64,000 nucleotides of DNA from NCBI GenBank assembly GCA_035610365.1, contig CM069435.1:11211123-11275122 (forward strand), given 5' to 3'. This stretch comes from Aquatica leii (lineage: Eukaryota; Arthropoda; Insecta; Coleoptera; Lampyridae). The notes under the pieces are model-generated. The model was not told the DNA's origin, made no database searches, and saw nothing but the letters and a program-made list of their open reading frames with translations. How positions within the stretch are numbered: position 1 is the stretch's first letter; every line of letters begins with the position of its first letter. A program made the translations under genes and the position numbers. This document shows, in pieces, positions 9,530 through 20,700 of this stretch.

Positions 9530-12070
9530 TTAACAAGAAATGGTCTCCGTATTTAAAGGAAAAGGATCGTCACGGATGATCGAGCTCGACCCTGATTGGG
9601 TTACGGTTGCTAGGGGGCGTGTTTTTGATAAATGACTAATAACCGGGAACCAAAGAGGGGATAGTTCGAAACCATGATCGCGATTGAAGTTATTGGGGTG
9701 TTTGATGATTTCTATGCTTTCTCGGAATTTCCTGTTGAAAAAGAATGGAGATTTGGCAATCAACGAAACATTATCAAAATCTATCTTGTGACCTGTAGTA
9801 AAATGATGTTCAGCGACCGCAGACTTGGAAGTATACCTTTTTCTTATACAACGATCATGTTCTGAAATGCGAGTAATGACGGAACGACCGGTTTCACCAA
9901 TGTAGACTAAACCACAAGAACAGGGAATTTGGTATACACCTTGAGATGAAAGTGTAGGAAATTTGTCTTTGGGAGAAGGAAGAATCTGAGAGATTTTGCC
10001 TGTCGAGTTGAATATGGGTTTAATACCATTCTTACGAAGGAGTTTCCCTATTTGATCTGTAACCTTGTGAATGTAGGGTAAAAGGCCAAGTTGGGGTTGG
10101 ATTCGGGAGTAGAAATGTCCTTAGGTAATCGAGTACGTGGATGTAAACGACGATTAATAACTCTATGAATATCTCGCTTTACATAACCATTGTTCACTAA
10201 GGTTCTAGTTAGATGACGGAGTTCTGAGTCTAGATTCTCAGGTTGACAAATAGAAAAGGCACGATGGACCAAAGATTCAATAACAGAACGTTTCTGTGCA
10301 GGATGATGATGAGACGAAGCATGAAGGTATCTGTCCGTATGGGTGGGTTTTCGATAAACAGAATGGCCTAGAAGTCCGTCGGGCTTACGAGTCACAAGAA
10401 CGTCAAGAAATGGAAGAGAACCATTACTTTCGATTTCCATAGTAAATTTGATATCTAAGTGTTGATTGTTAAGATGATCAAGAAATTTAGACAATTCAAG
10501 ATGACCATGAGACCAAACAATAAACGTGTCGTCAACATATCTAAACCATACTTTAGGTTTTAATATTGATGATTCCAAAGCAAACCGTTTCAAAGGATTC
10601 CATAAAAATGTTAGCTACAACAGGTGATAGAGGAGAACCCATAGCAGCACCAGAAACTTGTTCGTAAAACTTATTATCAAATTGGAAGTAAGTAGAGGAT
10701 AGACACTTTTCAATAAGAGGAACCAAACTCAAGTCCTTGCCATGTTGAGACAGAATCTGTTTGATGATAATAAGCAAATCCTTAATAGGAACTTTAGTGA
10801 AAAGTGAAGTAACATCAAAGCTCACGAGAAGATCTTGGGGTTCAAGTTTTATAGTTTCTAGACGTTGAATAAAATGCTGAGAGTTGAGGATGTGAGAAGA
10901 GGTTTTACCTGTAAACTCGCAAAGAATGTTGGACAAGAACTTGGCTAACTTGTAAGTAGGAGATTGGATAGTACTAACGATAGGTCGAAAAGGAATACCT
11001 TGTTTGTGAATTTTGGGAAGTCCGTATAGACGAGGTGGTTGAGAATCTGATGGGGTAAGTCGACGTTTAGTTTCAGGAGGTAGATTGGAAGATTTGATGA
11101 TTTGGCTAACCTCGCGTTCAATCCTCGAAGTGGGGTTATGGGTTAGAAGAGCGTAAGTTTCCTCAGACAAAATAGAATTGATTTTCGTAACATAATCAAT
11201 ATGGTTCAAAACTACAGTGGCGTTGCCTTTGTCGGCTGGAAGAACAATAATATCAGAGTTCTTACGAAGACTTTTTAGAGCTGATTCTTCCGACTTAGAA
11301 ATGTTGGATTTAGGAATTTTAGATGATTCAAGGATTTTGCCAGTGTTAATACGAATGGGATCTGAGATGTGGCGAGGAAGATGTCTTATAGAAGACTCAA
11401 CAGCACATAGAATATCTTCTTTAGGAATACGTTTGGGTGCAACCGCAAAATTCAAACCCTTAGAGAGCACCGATTTCTGTTCTGAAGTGAGAACCAAACT
11501 AGATAAATTGACAACCGTCTTTACTGAGTTAGTAGTAGAAGAAACTTTACGATTCTTGGATTCCAATAATTGAAACTTTTTGAGATGACCTTCAGTGGTT
11601 AGTCGTAGAGTGGTATCAGACTGCTGGTAAGTAATGGTGTCAAAGAATTTCCAATCATCCGGGGATAGAGTGTTGGCCAACTCAAGATGAAGATAAAAGA
11701 GTTGTTTCGAAATGGTGTCTAACTCTCGCCTAGTTTGCTTAATCCGTTCGCGTATCAACGCTAGACTAGCACGGTGTAAGATGTTTTTAGAAGAACGTGT
11801 CTGAATGTGGAACTTAATTTTGAGGAATGTAGGAATGATGTTGTGGTCACGACAGCGACTAAGAAAGGTTAAATTGCACAAAAGTTTGACGAGTTTGTGG
11901 CGAAGTTTGGAAAATACGGAGGTTTTAGAAGAAATATTCTCCCCGTAGAGATTGTTAATGTAATAGCGAAGGCTTCCACGGCCGGAATCTATACTAACAT
12001 TAGAATGTCTTCCGGGTTTGGGCCGTGTCATAGTTGCAACCGAAGCTGCCAACGTTTCGTCCACTTTCAC
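9530..12070 (-). pseudogene. PLE-A reverse transcriptase / GIY-YIG endonuclease (two frameshifts)
   Basis: The first block runs 12070-10553 (505 residues). It holds an N-terminal basic region with SRCRDHNIIPTF, the core finger motif LPADKGNATVVL, RLYGLPKIHKQG, FRPIVS, FDVTSLFTKVPI and GAAMGSPLSPVVANIFME. A frameshift near 10560-10593 leads into 10593-10048 with the catalytic RYVDDTFIVW, then KFTMEIESNGSLPFLDVLV and the [12 protein letters not shown] region. A second shift near 10100 leads to the GIY-YIG nuclease at about 9945-9760: GVYQIPCSCGLVYIGETGRS, then the ISEHD and AVAEHHF motifs. The tail (IEIIKHPNNFNRDHG) ends at 9530. RT and nuclease active-site residues are all still present. This would reverse-transcribe element RNA at a GIY-YIG-cut target. 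Confidence 0.85.
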
Positions 12071-12353
12071 AAGTTGATTACCTAACTCAGTAGTGGTTCT
12101 TTGTTAGATTTTCGTTTGCTTTTTCAGGTTATCGTTTTCTTTCTTACCTTTTCATAGTTTAGGTTATGGCTTGTTTTACAAGTGGATAACCTAACTTTTG
12201 AGAAGTTCTTAGTTAGATTTCGATTGCTTGTTTGAGTTTTGCGATTTATCTCACGCCCTGATGAAGCCCCTTACGAAAGTGGGCGAAACGTTGGCAGCTT
12301 CGGTTGCAACTATGACACGGCCCAAACCCGGAAGACATTCTAATGTTAGTATA
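11961..12353 (-). repeat. PLE-A terminal repeats, upstream end
   Basis: 11961-12063 is the direct-repeat partner of 9181-9283 and overlaps the start of the coding region. 12064-12353 is the inverted copy of 9211-9515. The changeover at 12063/12064 falls inside the hammerhead-like hairpin: the coding-side copy begins in the stem II loop and keeps only the GAAAC half. Confidence 0.75.
12258..12289 (+). ncRNA. Hammerhead-like core in PLE-A (inverted upstream copy)
   Basis: CTGATGA at 12258-12264 and GAAAC at 12285-12289 flank the GCCC/GGGC hairpin; sequence as in the copy at 9274-9305 but on the opposite strand. Confidence 0.55.
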
Positions 12354-12365
12354 CGATGTGATATG

Positions 12366-14050
12366 GTTCTATGGCAAATGGAAAAATTTCTCTTTACCCG
12401 ATTGGAATGGTTTTATTGAACGCGTGACAAGTAGAATATTATGGTTTTTTCAAAGTCAAAAATTCATTAATCAGCAAGTACTTACAGCACTATATTCACA
12501 ACTATACTTTGTGCTTTAGAGGATGCAAAACGTTATAACCTTAAAGTATGCATCATTACTTTAGTTCGACGTTCTGATAAACTTAGCTGTGGAACTTCAA
12601 CGGACATAATAATCGAACAATCAATGATGAAATCTATAAAGTCAGATGGAGATATTTCTAAAGGAAGAAGTACGAAAGAAAGTGTAATAAGCAAATAGGT
12701 TTACGAAATGCATGTAACAAATACTGTGTGTGATGGATAGGAAGTTCTAATCTAATGTTCAAATGGACACATCAGATCAGCGTGTAGATGTAAGTAATTC
12801 GTGAGTAAAAAAAGATACTAAATACATTAAAAAACAGTTTGAGTGGTTTTCATCACATCATCCTTTTCCCAAAATTAGCAAAATCTTATCTATTGCTACT
12901 GGAGTCGTCGGTGATAATAAACTTAATTGCCATAAAGCTCGTGAAGTTGGGATTGCCTCCATGTCTAAAATGACAGGTCAGACATTCAATAATATTAAAT
13001 TAAAACGTTCTGAAAAAGTACTCGCTCTTTTAACTGCGAGTAGCACCGTGAAAATTCACGATGAAGAGATACCTATAGACGCTGCCTTATTATTCCAACG
13101 CATGAGTATCACTAAGACGTTCGAAGATAAAATTTTGGAGTGTGAATTAGCCCCTTACCCGTTATCACTCTTCGATGAAGCCGGAATGCGCAAAATGCCA
13201 AAGTCAGCCATTTACGATTGCTTTCAATCAGTCAATGCTGAGGTTGATCGTACAAACGCTACTTACATTAACGATAGAGAATATCTACTACACCACGTTG
13301 TGTGGGATCCAGAAGAAACCTTCAATATTATTTTTTAAAATATGTTCAGTATCTACGTAGACATTATGGTCATAGAGTGACGGTAGTATTTGATGGCTAT
13401 AGTGACTCGATAAAAAAACATTAAAGCTGCAGAACAACGTCGTCGGGCTACAAAAACATCTTCGTGTTCAGACATTACATTTAATGAATTTAAGACAGTT
13501 CCAGCAAACCAACAATAATTGCTTGCTAACAGTAATAATAAATCTCGTTTCATTCCCATGTTAAACGACAAATTGACAATTGAAAACATTGCAGTGAAAC
13601 AAGTCCAAAATGACGCAGATGTCGTCATACTTCAAACAGCAACAGAACAATTTAATTCAACAAATACAACTATTATAGTTGGTGAAGATGTTGACTTGAT
13701 AAAATCATATACTTTTTAAAATCTGAAAAGGCTCAACAGAAATATATTCTTCAAAAACTTTACTCCCACCTGCTCTGGAAAAACTCCGAAACACTATTTT
13801 TTGTAATTGCAAAAAAAGTTGTAGTGCTAAATCTGGCTGTAAAAGATTAGAGTTACTGTGTTCTCCAGCTTGTAGTAATTACCAAGACCAATCTTGCTCA
13901 AATGTCCAATTGAATACAACAGACGAAGATTCGTCTGATTTCGATGAAGAAACAGCTGATTCATCTATATTTGAGCAATTTATGAACATCCAGCAAGAAG
14001 AAGAAGAAGAAGAAATTGACATGACTGTTGAAGAGTATGACTCAGATTAA
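12366..14050 (+). pseudogene. Academ-like protein, C-terminal part: XPG-like nuclease and Cys-rich finger (broken)
   Basis: The reading resumes right of PLE-A with FYGKWKNFSLPDWNGFIERVT, followed after shifts by EDAKRYNLK. The main intact block is 12961-13338 (125 residues): TFNNIKLKRSEKVL, DEEIPIDAALLFQRMSITKT, ELAPYPLSLFDEAGMRK, LLHHVVWDPEETFN. A broken PIN/XPG nuclease region follows: VVFDGYSDS near 13388, LLANSNNKSRFIPML at 13519 on, NDADVVILQTA and VIVGEDVDL-like acidic motifs to about 13710. The end (13790-13925) is a finger with seven visible cysteines (CNCKKSC, GCKRLELLCSPAC, SCSN), then an acidic Glu/Asp tail closing at TAA 14048-14050. An XPG-type nuclease with a C-terminal Cys8 finger is what I recall for Academ. 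Confidence 0.6.
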
Positions 14051-14196
14051 AATATCAAAAGAAATCAGAACTACAGTTAAAGTCAATAACTAATATCAAT
14101 AATCATCATTCACTTAAAAGAGTCTTGTCCCTGAAAATTCCACAGTTCGATAAAAACGATAAAAAACGCGGTAAAGTACAATACCTCACAGGTGGT

Positions 14197-14520
14197 GTGG
14201 AAATGTGTGCATATCACGTAGAACGTGACTTCTTCAACTTTTCGCATCGCGATATCTCAGGAATGGTGATTCTTAGGAAAAAATGTATAAGTATCATTTT
14301 TCTAGATAATTTTATGATCTATAATTTTTGTCTGAACTATTTTTTTGATAGAACTTATCGTTTTCGAAAAAAACCCAAAAAACCCCAAATAACTTTTTTA
14401 GCACACATGGGATCGATAGGGACTTTTTACACTTTATTTCTAATGGTGTAACCAAGGTCTCCACCAAAATTTAACATGTCGGAATTTTCGTTACTTGAAA
14501 TGTCTATTTTAACCGGACTA
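14197..14520 (-). repeat. Right terminal inverted repeat of the Academ-like element
   Basis: Inverse partner of 4907-5265, ending in ...ACCGGACTA at 14520 followed by TTT. Divergence between the two ends is considerable (many substitutions and one roughly 35 bp length difference), consistent with an old insertion. Confidence 0.8.
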
Positions 14521-15579
14521 TTTTGTTTCCAATAATTATTTATAAATATAAAAAATAAGAACGCCGATTTCGCGCTAACAACCTGCATTGAAACAATTCC
14601 TTTTAAAAATAGACCAGCTATAAAAAAGCGAAATTGATGAAAAGTAAGTAAATAAATAGTGATCGTTCGAATTACACCGGCGTTCGCGTATAAATATAAA
14701 GTTTGAAAATTACCTTATTGTGTAGAATAATACCTAGGTATTTGTTTAATATTTGTTCAAACGAATTCTAAAGCATATACAATCGATATAGGAAAAATAA
14801 CAGTGCAATGCCAATACGAATTTTTTCAAATGCTAAAAACTACTTTATTTGTTCAAATTGCATTTTGGTTAAAATAGTATAAGAGTAATTACGAGTGATT
14901 TTTATTGAAATGCAATCAAAATAATTACTGTGGTTTCTTTTGTTTTACAACCAATTTGCTTGTTATTTACAAAGCATTAAAACATTTAATTTAAAGTTCT
15001 TACAGATGTAAATTTTCTGTCTTTTGACCTACAGAAACGTAAACTTTTACAGCACATAAATCATTTCCATATTTTATGACAATTTAATTAATGGCATCGT
15101 TAGTATTTTAATATACTTTTTCTTGCAATTATATAAAACTAGTAAAAAAACACGTTATTTGAAATTTAAACAAATATCGTTTCTGTAATAAAATTGAATT
15201 CAGTTTCCGATTCATATCCAATTTAGCAATTTTCTTGTTTATATATATAGAACCATATCAAACCCTCACGCAGCATAGATCCCAATATGTAAGAATATAT
15301 CAGACAATGTAAAATTACACTATTCTATGATCACAGCAAAACATACAATTGGATTTTAATTAGTGCAAGATTAGAAAAATGTAAAAAACAACACACGAAA
15401 TGGAATTTTGAACTTAAAAATCGATTCAATGGGCCACCTAAAAATCAAAATAAAAAATCTAAAATGATTCTAAAGCTAATAAACCAAGTTATAGTGTAGA
15501 CATTAATACAACTTAAAACCATTTGAATCAAAGCGGTAAAGTAACTACTTGACAAATTCTAAACCTTTAAAAACGTGTA
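14521..15579. other. AT-rich non-coding stretch
   Basis: Between the Academ end and the piggyBac element. No coding potential, RNA gene or transposon end seen. Confidence 0.6.
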
Positions 15580-17875
15580 TTAACCTTCCGATTACCATTG
15601 GGGTCTTTTTTGACCCCATAAGTGTTGTTTTTGTTGTCTTTTTTTTACAACTGTCCCAATATTTTTTAGCTGATTTCTTTCAACAATGTTTGATAATATA
15701 TAACAAATGTTTCAATTGTTATTTGTTTTGCGACGTAAAAAAAAATATTGTCGTTGGGGTCATATTTGACCACACTTAGTAACCGACGTTCTAAAAAGTA
15801 ATTCTAATATTTTGTCTGCATTTGTCATCTAATCTGCTTGTTTCAACATGTTATTCGTCTGAATCATGATTACTACCATTCCGTCTTTAGTCATTACATT
15901 CGGTGAGTTTGTTCGAATCAGTTCAAAAGTGTGTCTGCTGTGTTATTACATTTGATTGGAAAGTTGTTGTTGAATTATGGCTAGAAAATATTTGTCTCAG
16001 CGTGAAGTAGAAGAAATAGCTAGCAATATTAATTTACTGAATGAAATTGAAGATGAAATTTTATCTGACGATAGTGATGCCGAATTTGAAGAAGTAAGTG
16101 TACCTGATGTAAACCCGATTGAAAGTTCGGAAGACGATGACAGTGATGATAATTCGCCCAATGATAAAGATATACTGGTGGGTAAAGATGGTTTCATATG
16201 GAAAAAAGATAAGCCACATGTTAGAAGATGAAATCAGCGAAATATTCTAAAAACACCGCCAGAATTAACAAAATTCAGTGAACACATTTCAAAATCCCTA
16301 GATGCTTTCCATTTATTTATCTCGCAAGACATTATGGACATAATACTTAGAGAAACAAACATTCAAGCTAGAGGAATTGTAGGCGATACGTGGAAGCCAG
16401 TAGATGCGGATGAGTTACATGCATTTTTTGGATTACTGCTTCTAGCTGGTGGTTTGAAAGCACGCCAAGAACCAATATTGGAGCTGTGGAGTATGAAATA
16501 CATGTCTCTCCATAGACCAATTTTTTGTGCTGCAATGTCTCGTAATCGAATGAGAGACCTTTTGAAATACATTCGATTTGACGATATGGACACCCGAGAA
16601 GAACGACGGGCAACAGATAAATTAGCAGCTATTCGTAACATTCACGATATTCTCACTGCAAATTGCAAAAAATCGAAAAACCCTAATGCTGAAGTATGTA
16701 TTGATGAACAACTTGTTCCTTTCCGTTGAAAATGCCCATTTCGAGTGTATATGAAGTCGAAGTCAGATAAATAAAAAATAAAATCTGGGCTTTATGCGAT
16801 GTTAGTAACAGATATTGCTGGAATTTCCAAATATATACTGGGATGGTAGACAACGCTCCAGAACGGGAACAAGGTAAAACACAATTTTATCGTTTTATGC
16901 ACGAGTATAAAATTTCATTTCTAGGGAAGCGGGTAGTTTTGGGTTTGGTTGAGGGTTTGAGTCTTTGGCAAAGGAGCTACTGCAGCAATCAAAAACCTTG
17001 ACCGGAACAATTCGTAAAACACGTAGAGAAATACCAAAAGAATTTTTCCCAAAAAGAAATCGAGCAGAATACTCAAGCGAAATTCTATATGGAGAAGACA
17101 CAATTTTAGTATCTTACGTACCTAAAAAATATAGAAGCGTTATGCTACTTTCAACGCAACACCAAGATTTGGAATTGTCTGGAGAAGACCTCAGTTACAA
17201 ACCGCAAGTTATCTTGGACTATAATAGCTGCAAAGGAACTGTGGACAGCGTCGATAAAATGGTGAAGAAAATACTCATGCAGAAGAAATACAAATCGCTG
17301 GCCTCTTGTTCTATTTTTTAATTTCCTTGATATTGCTGCCATGAATGCATTTATTCTATACACTACGAAATTTGGAAATTTTGAAAAAGGGAAAACATCC
17401 CGATTATTTTTTCAAAAACTTGGTTTTGAATTAGTAATCCCACATATCAAAAAACGTACACTTCAAGGATTACCAAGACATGTGCAGAATGCAATAGCGA
17501 TGGTTTTGGCAGACACAGAACCAGAGGAAGTGGGGCTCGTCCAAAAAGAGGTCGTTGTAAGATATGTCCAAGAGCAAATGACAAAAAATGTTCGGAAACA
17601 TGTGAAAAGTGCAAACTCTTTGTATGTAAACAACATTGCCAGAAAAAAACTACAATAATATGTAATAGTTGTTCCCTCACTAATTTATGTTTACATTTTA
17701 TTTTTATATTTTTATTAGTGTATATGTAATCTAATGTTATTTTAAAATATTAATAAAGGTTACCATTACAAATTAATCGGTTTTTCTTTACAAAATAAGA
17801 AAAAAAACTTGGGGTCAAATCTGACCCCACTTGGTAATCGGCGCCTCAAAAATTGCTTGGTAATCCAAAGGTTAA
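15580..17875 (+). mobile_element. piggyBac-type DNA transposon (defective)
   Basis: Bounded by TTAA at 15580-15583 and 17872-17875, the piggyBac target site. The ends are inverted: CCTTCCGATTACCA on the left and CCTTTGGATTACCA on the right (reverse complement). Each end also carries a GGGGTC...GACCCC palindrome (about 15600-15618 and 17812-17826). A second CGATTACCA-like block lies inside the right end (about 17829-17843), and a diverged counterpart (inverted, about 15764-15786) lies inside the left end. This double arrangement fits piggyBac terminal plus subterminal inverted repeats. The transposase inside is broken. Confidence 0.85.
15977..17690 (+). pseudogene. piggyBac transposase (broken)
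   Basis: The ATG at 15977 opens an acidic N-terminus (EIEDEILSDDSDAEFEE). The same frame passes stops at 16229 and 16727 and continues: DADELHAFFGLLLLAGGLK, LWSMKYMSLHRPIF, MSRNRMRDLLKYIRFDD, then VCIDEQLVPFR with the first catalytic Asp and KCPFRVYMKSKSDK. A deletion around 16850-16920 removes the region expected to hold the second Asp. Another frame (16965-17321) gives TGTIRKTRREIPKEFFPK and DYNSCKGTVDSVDKM with the third Asp. After a shift near 17285 come RWPLVLFFNFLDIAAMNAF and a C-terminal Cys-rich zinc finger (about 17540-17680: CKICP, CSETCEKCKLFVCKQHC, CNSC). Catalytically dead. Confidence 0.85.
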
Positions 17876-18846
17876 AAAGTTTGCATCCAGATGAACCATC
17901 AAACAATGTTTAAAATAAATATCCTTCACAATAAATTGATAGTAACCATTTGCTGGTGATATTACTAATTTCATAAAATTTGAAAAATAACAACAGCATA
18001 ACGCGTGTTCGCACACAAAAGACAATAGAAAAATTACAGGTTATACTAGATTCCAAATTTGAGACAATTTATAACGCAAAACAACAATTTAATTACTAAA
18101 ACGTTACAAACAGTAAAATATTACCAACTTTCCAGTTACCTAAACAAAGTAAAACTTCAGGTTATTTTGCGTCCCAAATGAATGAATTCCTAGAAAAATC
18201 TAGCTGCCTCATTACCTTCAGCTGACTGTTTTCATCTTGTCTCATGTAATCGTTACTTAATGAAAAAGATTGTTAATGATAACGTTTAATAATAGAGAAA
18301 TTTTAACGTCTCTTGAGTAAGTGTAATGAGCGAACGCGTTATTATTGTCGAGATTATTTATCGCCAATTAACTAACGAGTTAGTTTTAACGTTTTCCGTT
18401 GATCATATATTAGTAAAACGGGCGAAGAGAATTAAAATATACGAACTAACCCGTTGTTATATCTAGTAAACGCGCAATATCGTTAAATTAGTAGTTGCTA
18501 ATGATTTCATTGGTTGCTATACAAAATCGTTCATTAATAGAAATGCATTCACTTCAAAACTGTTCAGTAATAAGAGTCATTAACTATTTATTTTTGATAT
18601 ATTAATATTGCAGACGATCGACGGAAAAACTTCTAACTCGTTTACAAAAAAAAAAAATTGTAACAGCGCTTACAAAAAAAATGGTTTAACAAATTGTGTA
18701 TTAGAAAAACTGCGACTGCCGTTGGCGACCCTTTCAACATAAATGAGCTCACAGTACAAACAATAAAAAAATTGTACACAATTAGAAAAAGTCGAGGTCG
18801 AACGATCCTCGAATACTCGTATTGCTACCGGGCCACGTTAGACTAG
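17876..18846. repeat. Low-copy repeat unit, copy 1
   Basis: No gene. The blocks at about 18215-18260 and 18645-18820 resemble 25585-25625 and 25635-25800: the shared words include ATCTTGTCTCATGTAA and TTAACAAATTGTGT, then a GCGACT block. About 300 bases between the two blocks are absent from the second copy. The identity of the repeat is unknown. Confidence 0.45.
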
Positions 18847-20700
18847 TCACCGTCGCGGTCTTCTCCATGCTACTAAATGGATTCCTCTACTGCCTTGTAA
18901 CTGTACGTATAGTCCTCGCCCTTTGCAATCTATAAATGAACATTTAGCAAAGTATTTGACAGTTTCTAATTTTAACATGTCAGTCTGCTGATTCATAAGA
19001 TTTGTCGCCAAATCGCTTGAGCGTACGCTAAGTCGAGTTCTGTATTTTGTGCTGAAGTCACAAATCTCCTCTGTGACTGTTGCGATTTGCAGATAATGTG
19101 AAATAAGTGCATTTGACACATACCAGCGCGCATCTACCATCATGCGCAGCACTTGAGACTGGTAACGTTATAGGATCTCTATGTTAGATTGGTTTAATTG
19201 TGGCTTTGTAAATAAAAAGTTTATTTTGGATAGAAAGTTGTTTTCTCCTTATAAAAATGTACTTCCGCCAAGTAATTCTTCTATACAAGTATAGATCAAA
19301 GTATTTTATTCAACTTGTTGAGATAATACTTTTTTTCGTTATTTGTTATTTATGTAGCCATTATTGTATGGAAATTAGAGTTGTTTGTGGTGTCTGTGTA
19401 GCAACAGCTGGCTAGGACTACTGTGTCATCAACAATGGTCGCTGTTTAAACTTCTGGTCAGCATTATATATTAAATATAACAATGGCCCAAGAATACTAC
19501 CTTGGGATACTCCAGCATTTATCTGTTACAGTTCCGTGAGGTCAATGCCAACTTTAGCCAAAAAGTGTCTATTTTGTAAGTAGGATTTAAGAAAAAGAAA
19601 ATAGTTTAAAAGCAGGATTAAACGTAGCTTATATAATAGTCCAATGTGCCAAACTTTGTGGAATGCCTGTGTTATTTTCAAACAACACTTTGGCTGCTAC
19701 AGGAAGTAGGCTTATTGGTTGGTATGACTTTATCTCGTTCAAAGGCTTTCCTGGTTTAAGAATTAACAAATTTGTGCAATTTTCCATTAATTTAGAAAAT
19801 ATTCTCCCCATAATCAAGTCGTACTCAGGCGTTTTCTTAGGGTGCAAAGTCCCAATGACGTGAATGAAAGCATTCATTTTTATTGTTGTTGAGAAGTTCT
19901 TTTACCTCTTAGACTGCTGCATTAAATAGACGTTGGCCATCAAGAGATCTTAATCTTTGCCATTGTTTTCTGATCCTCCTTTTCTCCAGTACCTTCTGTT
20001 TTATTGTTGTAAGGCAATCATAGGTTCTGTTGGCTTCAAATTCCAACCTACCTGTTGCACTGTATCATTGAATAATTTAAAGGCTGCCTCAACGTTATCT
20101 TTGGTTGTAATGGTCTGAGAATAAATCAAAACTTGAATTAGGTGCAACAAAGTCTTTGAGGAATACCCTCCACTAAGTCTGGTATTTTGTGTCTATGCGA
20201 TGGCCAGTATGTGAGTTCGCCGGTAGATAACTGTTTCAGGCGATTTTTTTCTAGTCTTAAGTAATTATCGTCCTTTAGGCGTAATTAACCTAGAGCCCCA
20301 ATCAGTGTTTTGAACAATGAACCGGTGCCCTAAAGTAGCAAAGATATTTTTATAATGTTCTTGTTTTACAATATATTTTGGAGGGAAGTAAACAGTCGAA
20401 ATAATTAAAAAGCCAATGGCATCTTCAACTACTACATTAGTGGCTTTTATAAATTTTATAGCTAATAGTTATAGCTATTTGGTGGTGGTAATTGGTACAA
20501 TAAGTTAAATAATTGAACATTTCTCTGTGAATAGCATTTCAGAAATAAGCAGAATATCGATGTAGTAAATGTTTATAAATACTTTTAGTTTCTCAGCATG
20601 TTCCCATGTTGTAAACTGTGCATCCTTTATACTTTGCTGGATGGTTTCCTCCAGACAGAATGTAACGGACATCACCGGATTTTTTTTCGTGAGCAATTAG
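18847..20700 (-). pseudogene. Jockey-type non-LTR retrotransposon (broken, internally deleted)
   Basis: Minus-strand fragments read in order. An APE-type endonuclease N-terminus lies at about 20610-20510 (EHAEKLKVFIN, IDILLISEMLFTEK). VYFPPKYIVKQEHYKN and FATLGHRFI then NTDWGSRLI follow at about 20400-20290, where the D-Y-N-A-K region is deleted. A linker KQWQRLRSLDGQRLFNAAV lies near 19940. Reverse transcriptase starts at 19830 (LILKPGKPLNEIKSYQPISL), then INAGVSQGSILGPLLY near 19530 and a VDD-containing catalytic region near 19440. The C-terminus is at 19152-18847 (VDARWYVSNALISHYLQIATV), matching the conserved jockey tail. About 1.9 kb survives of a normal 4-5 kb. Multiple stops and shifts; no poly(A) tail was recognised. 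Confidence 0.7.

Larger units (their letters stand above)
9181..12353 (-). mobile_element. Penelope-like element PLE-A, near full length (3.17 kb)
   Basis: Flanked by a 12 bp target duplication. It encodes, on the minus strand, a reverse transcriptase and a GIY-YIG endonuclease (separate entry). The terminal layout is typical of PLEs. A 103 bp direct repeat lies at 9181-9283 and 11961-12063. About 290 bp at 12064-12353 is an inverted copy of 9211-9515. Hammerhead-like cores occur in both outer copies. It interrupts the older Academ/gypsy nest, so it is younger than both. Two apparent frameshifts and a missing last segment are the only obvious defects. Confidence 0.8.
4907..14520 (+). mobile_element. 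Decayed Academ-like DNA transposon, about 9.6 kb with nested insertions
   Basis: The ends are inverted copies. Plus-strand sequence from 4907 (TAGTCCGGT...) matches the reverse complement of sequence ending at 14520 (TAGTCCGGT...) over about 320-360 bp. Both ends are flanked by TTT (4904-4906 and 14521-14523), compatible with the 3-4 bp target duplications described for Academ. Inside are an N-terminal coding part (about 5481-6820) and a C-terminal part (12366-14050) of one long protein with an XPG/FEN-like nuclease region and a C-terminal Cys-rich finger, the architecture I recall for Academ. The middle is displaced by a PLE-B fragment, a gypsy relic and PLE-A. Many stops and frameshifts show it is dead. 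Confidence 0.65.

Noticed and set aside
11217-11573. 118-codon plus-strand frame
   Set aside because: Lies antisense within the PLE-A reverse transcriptase and has no independent support.
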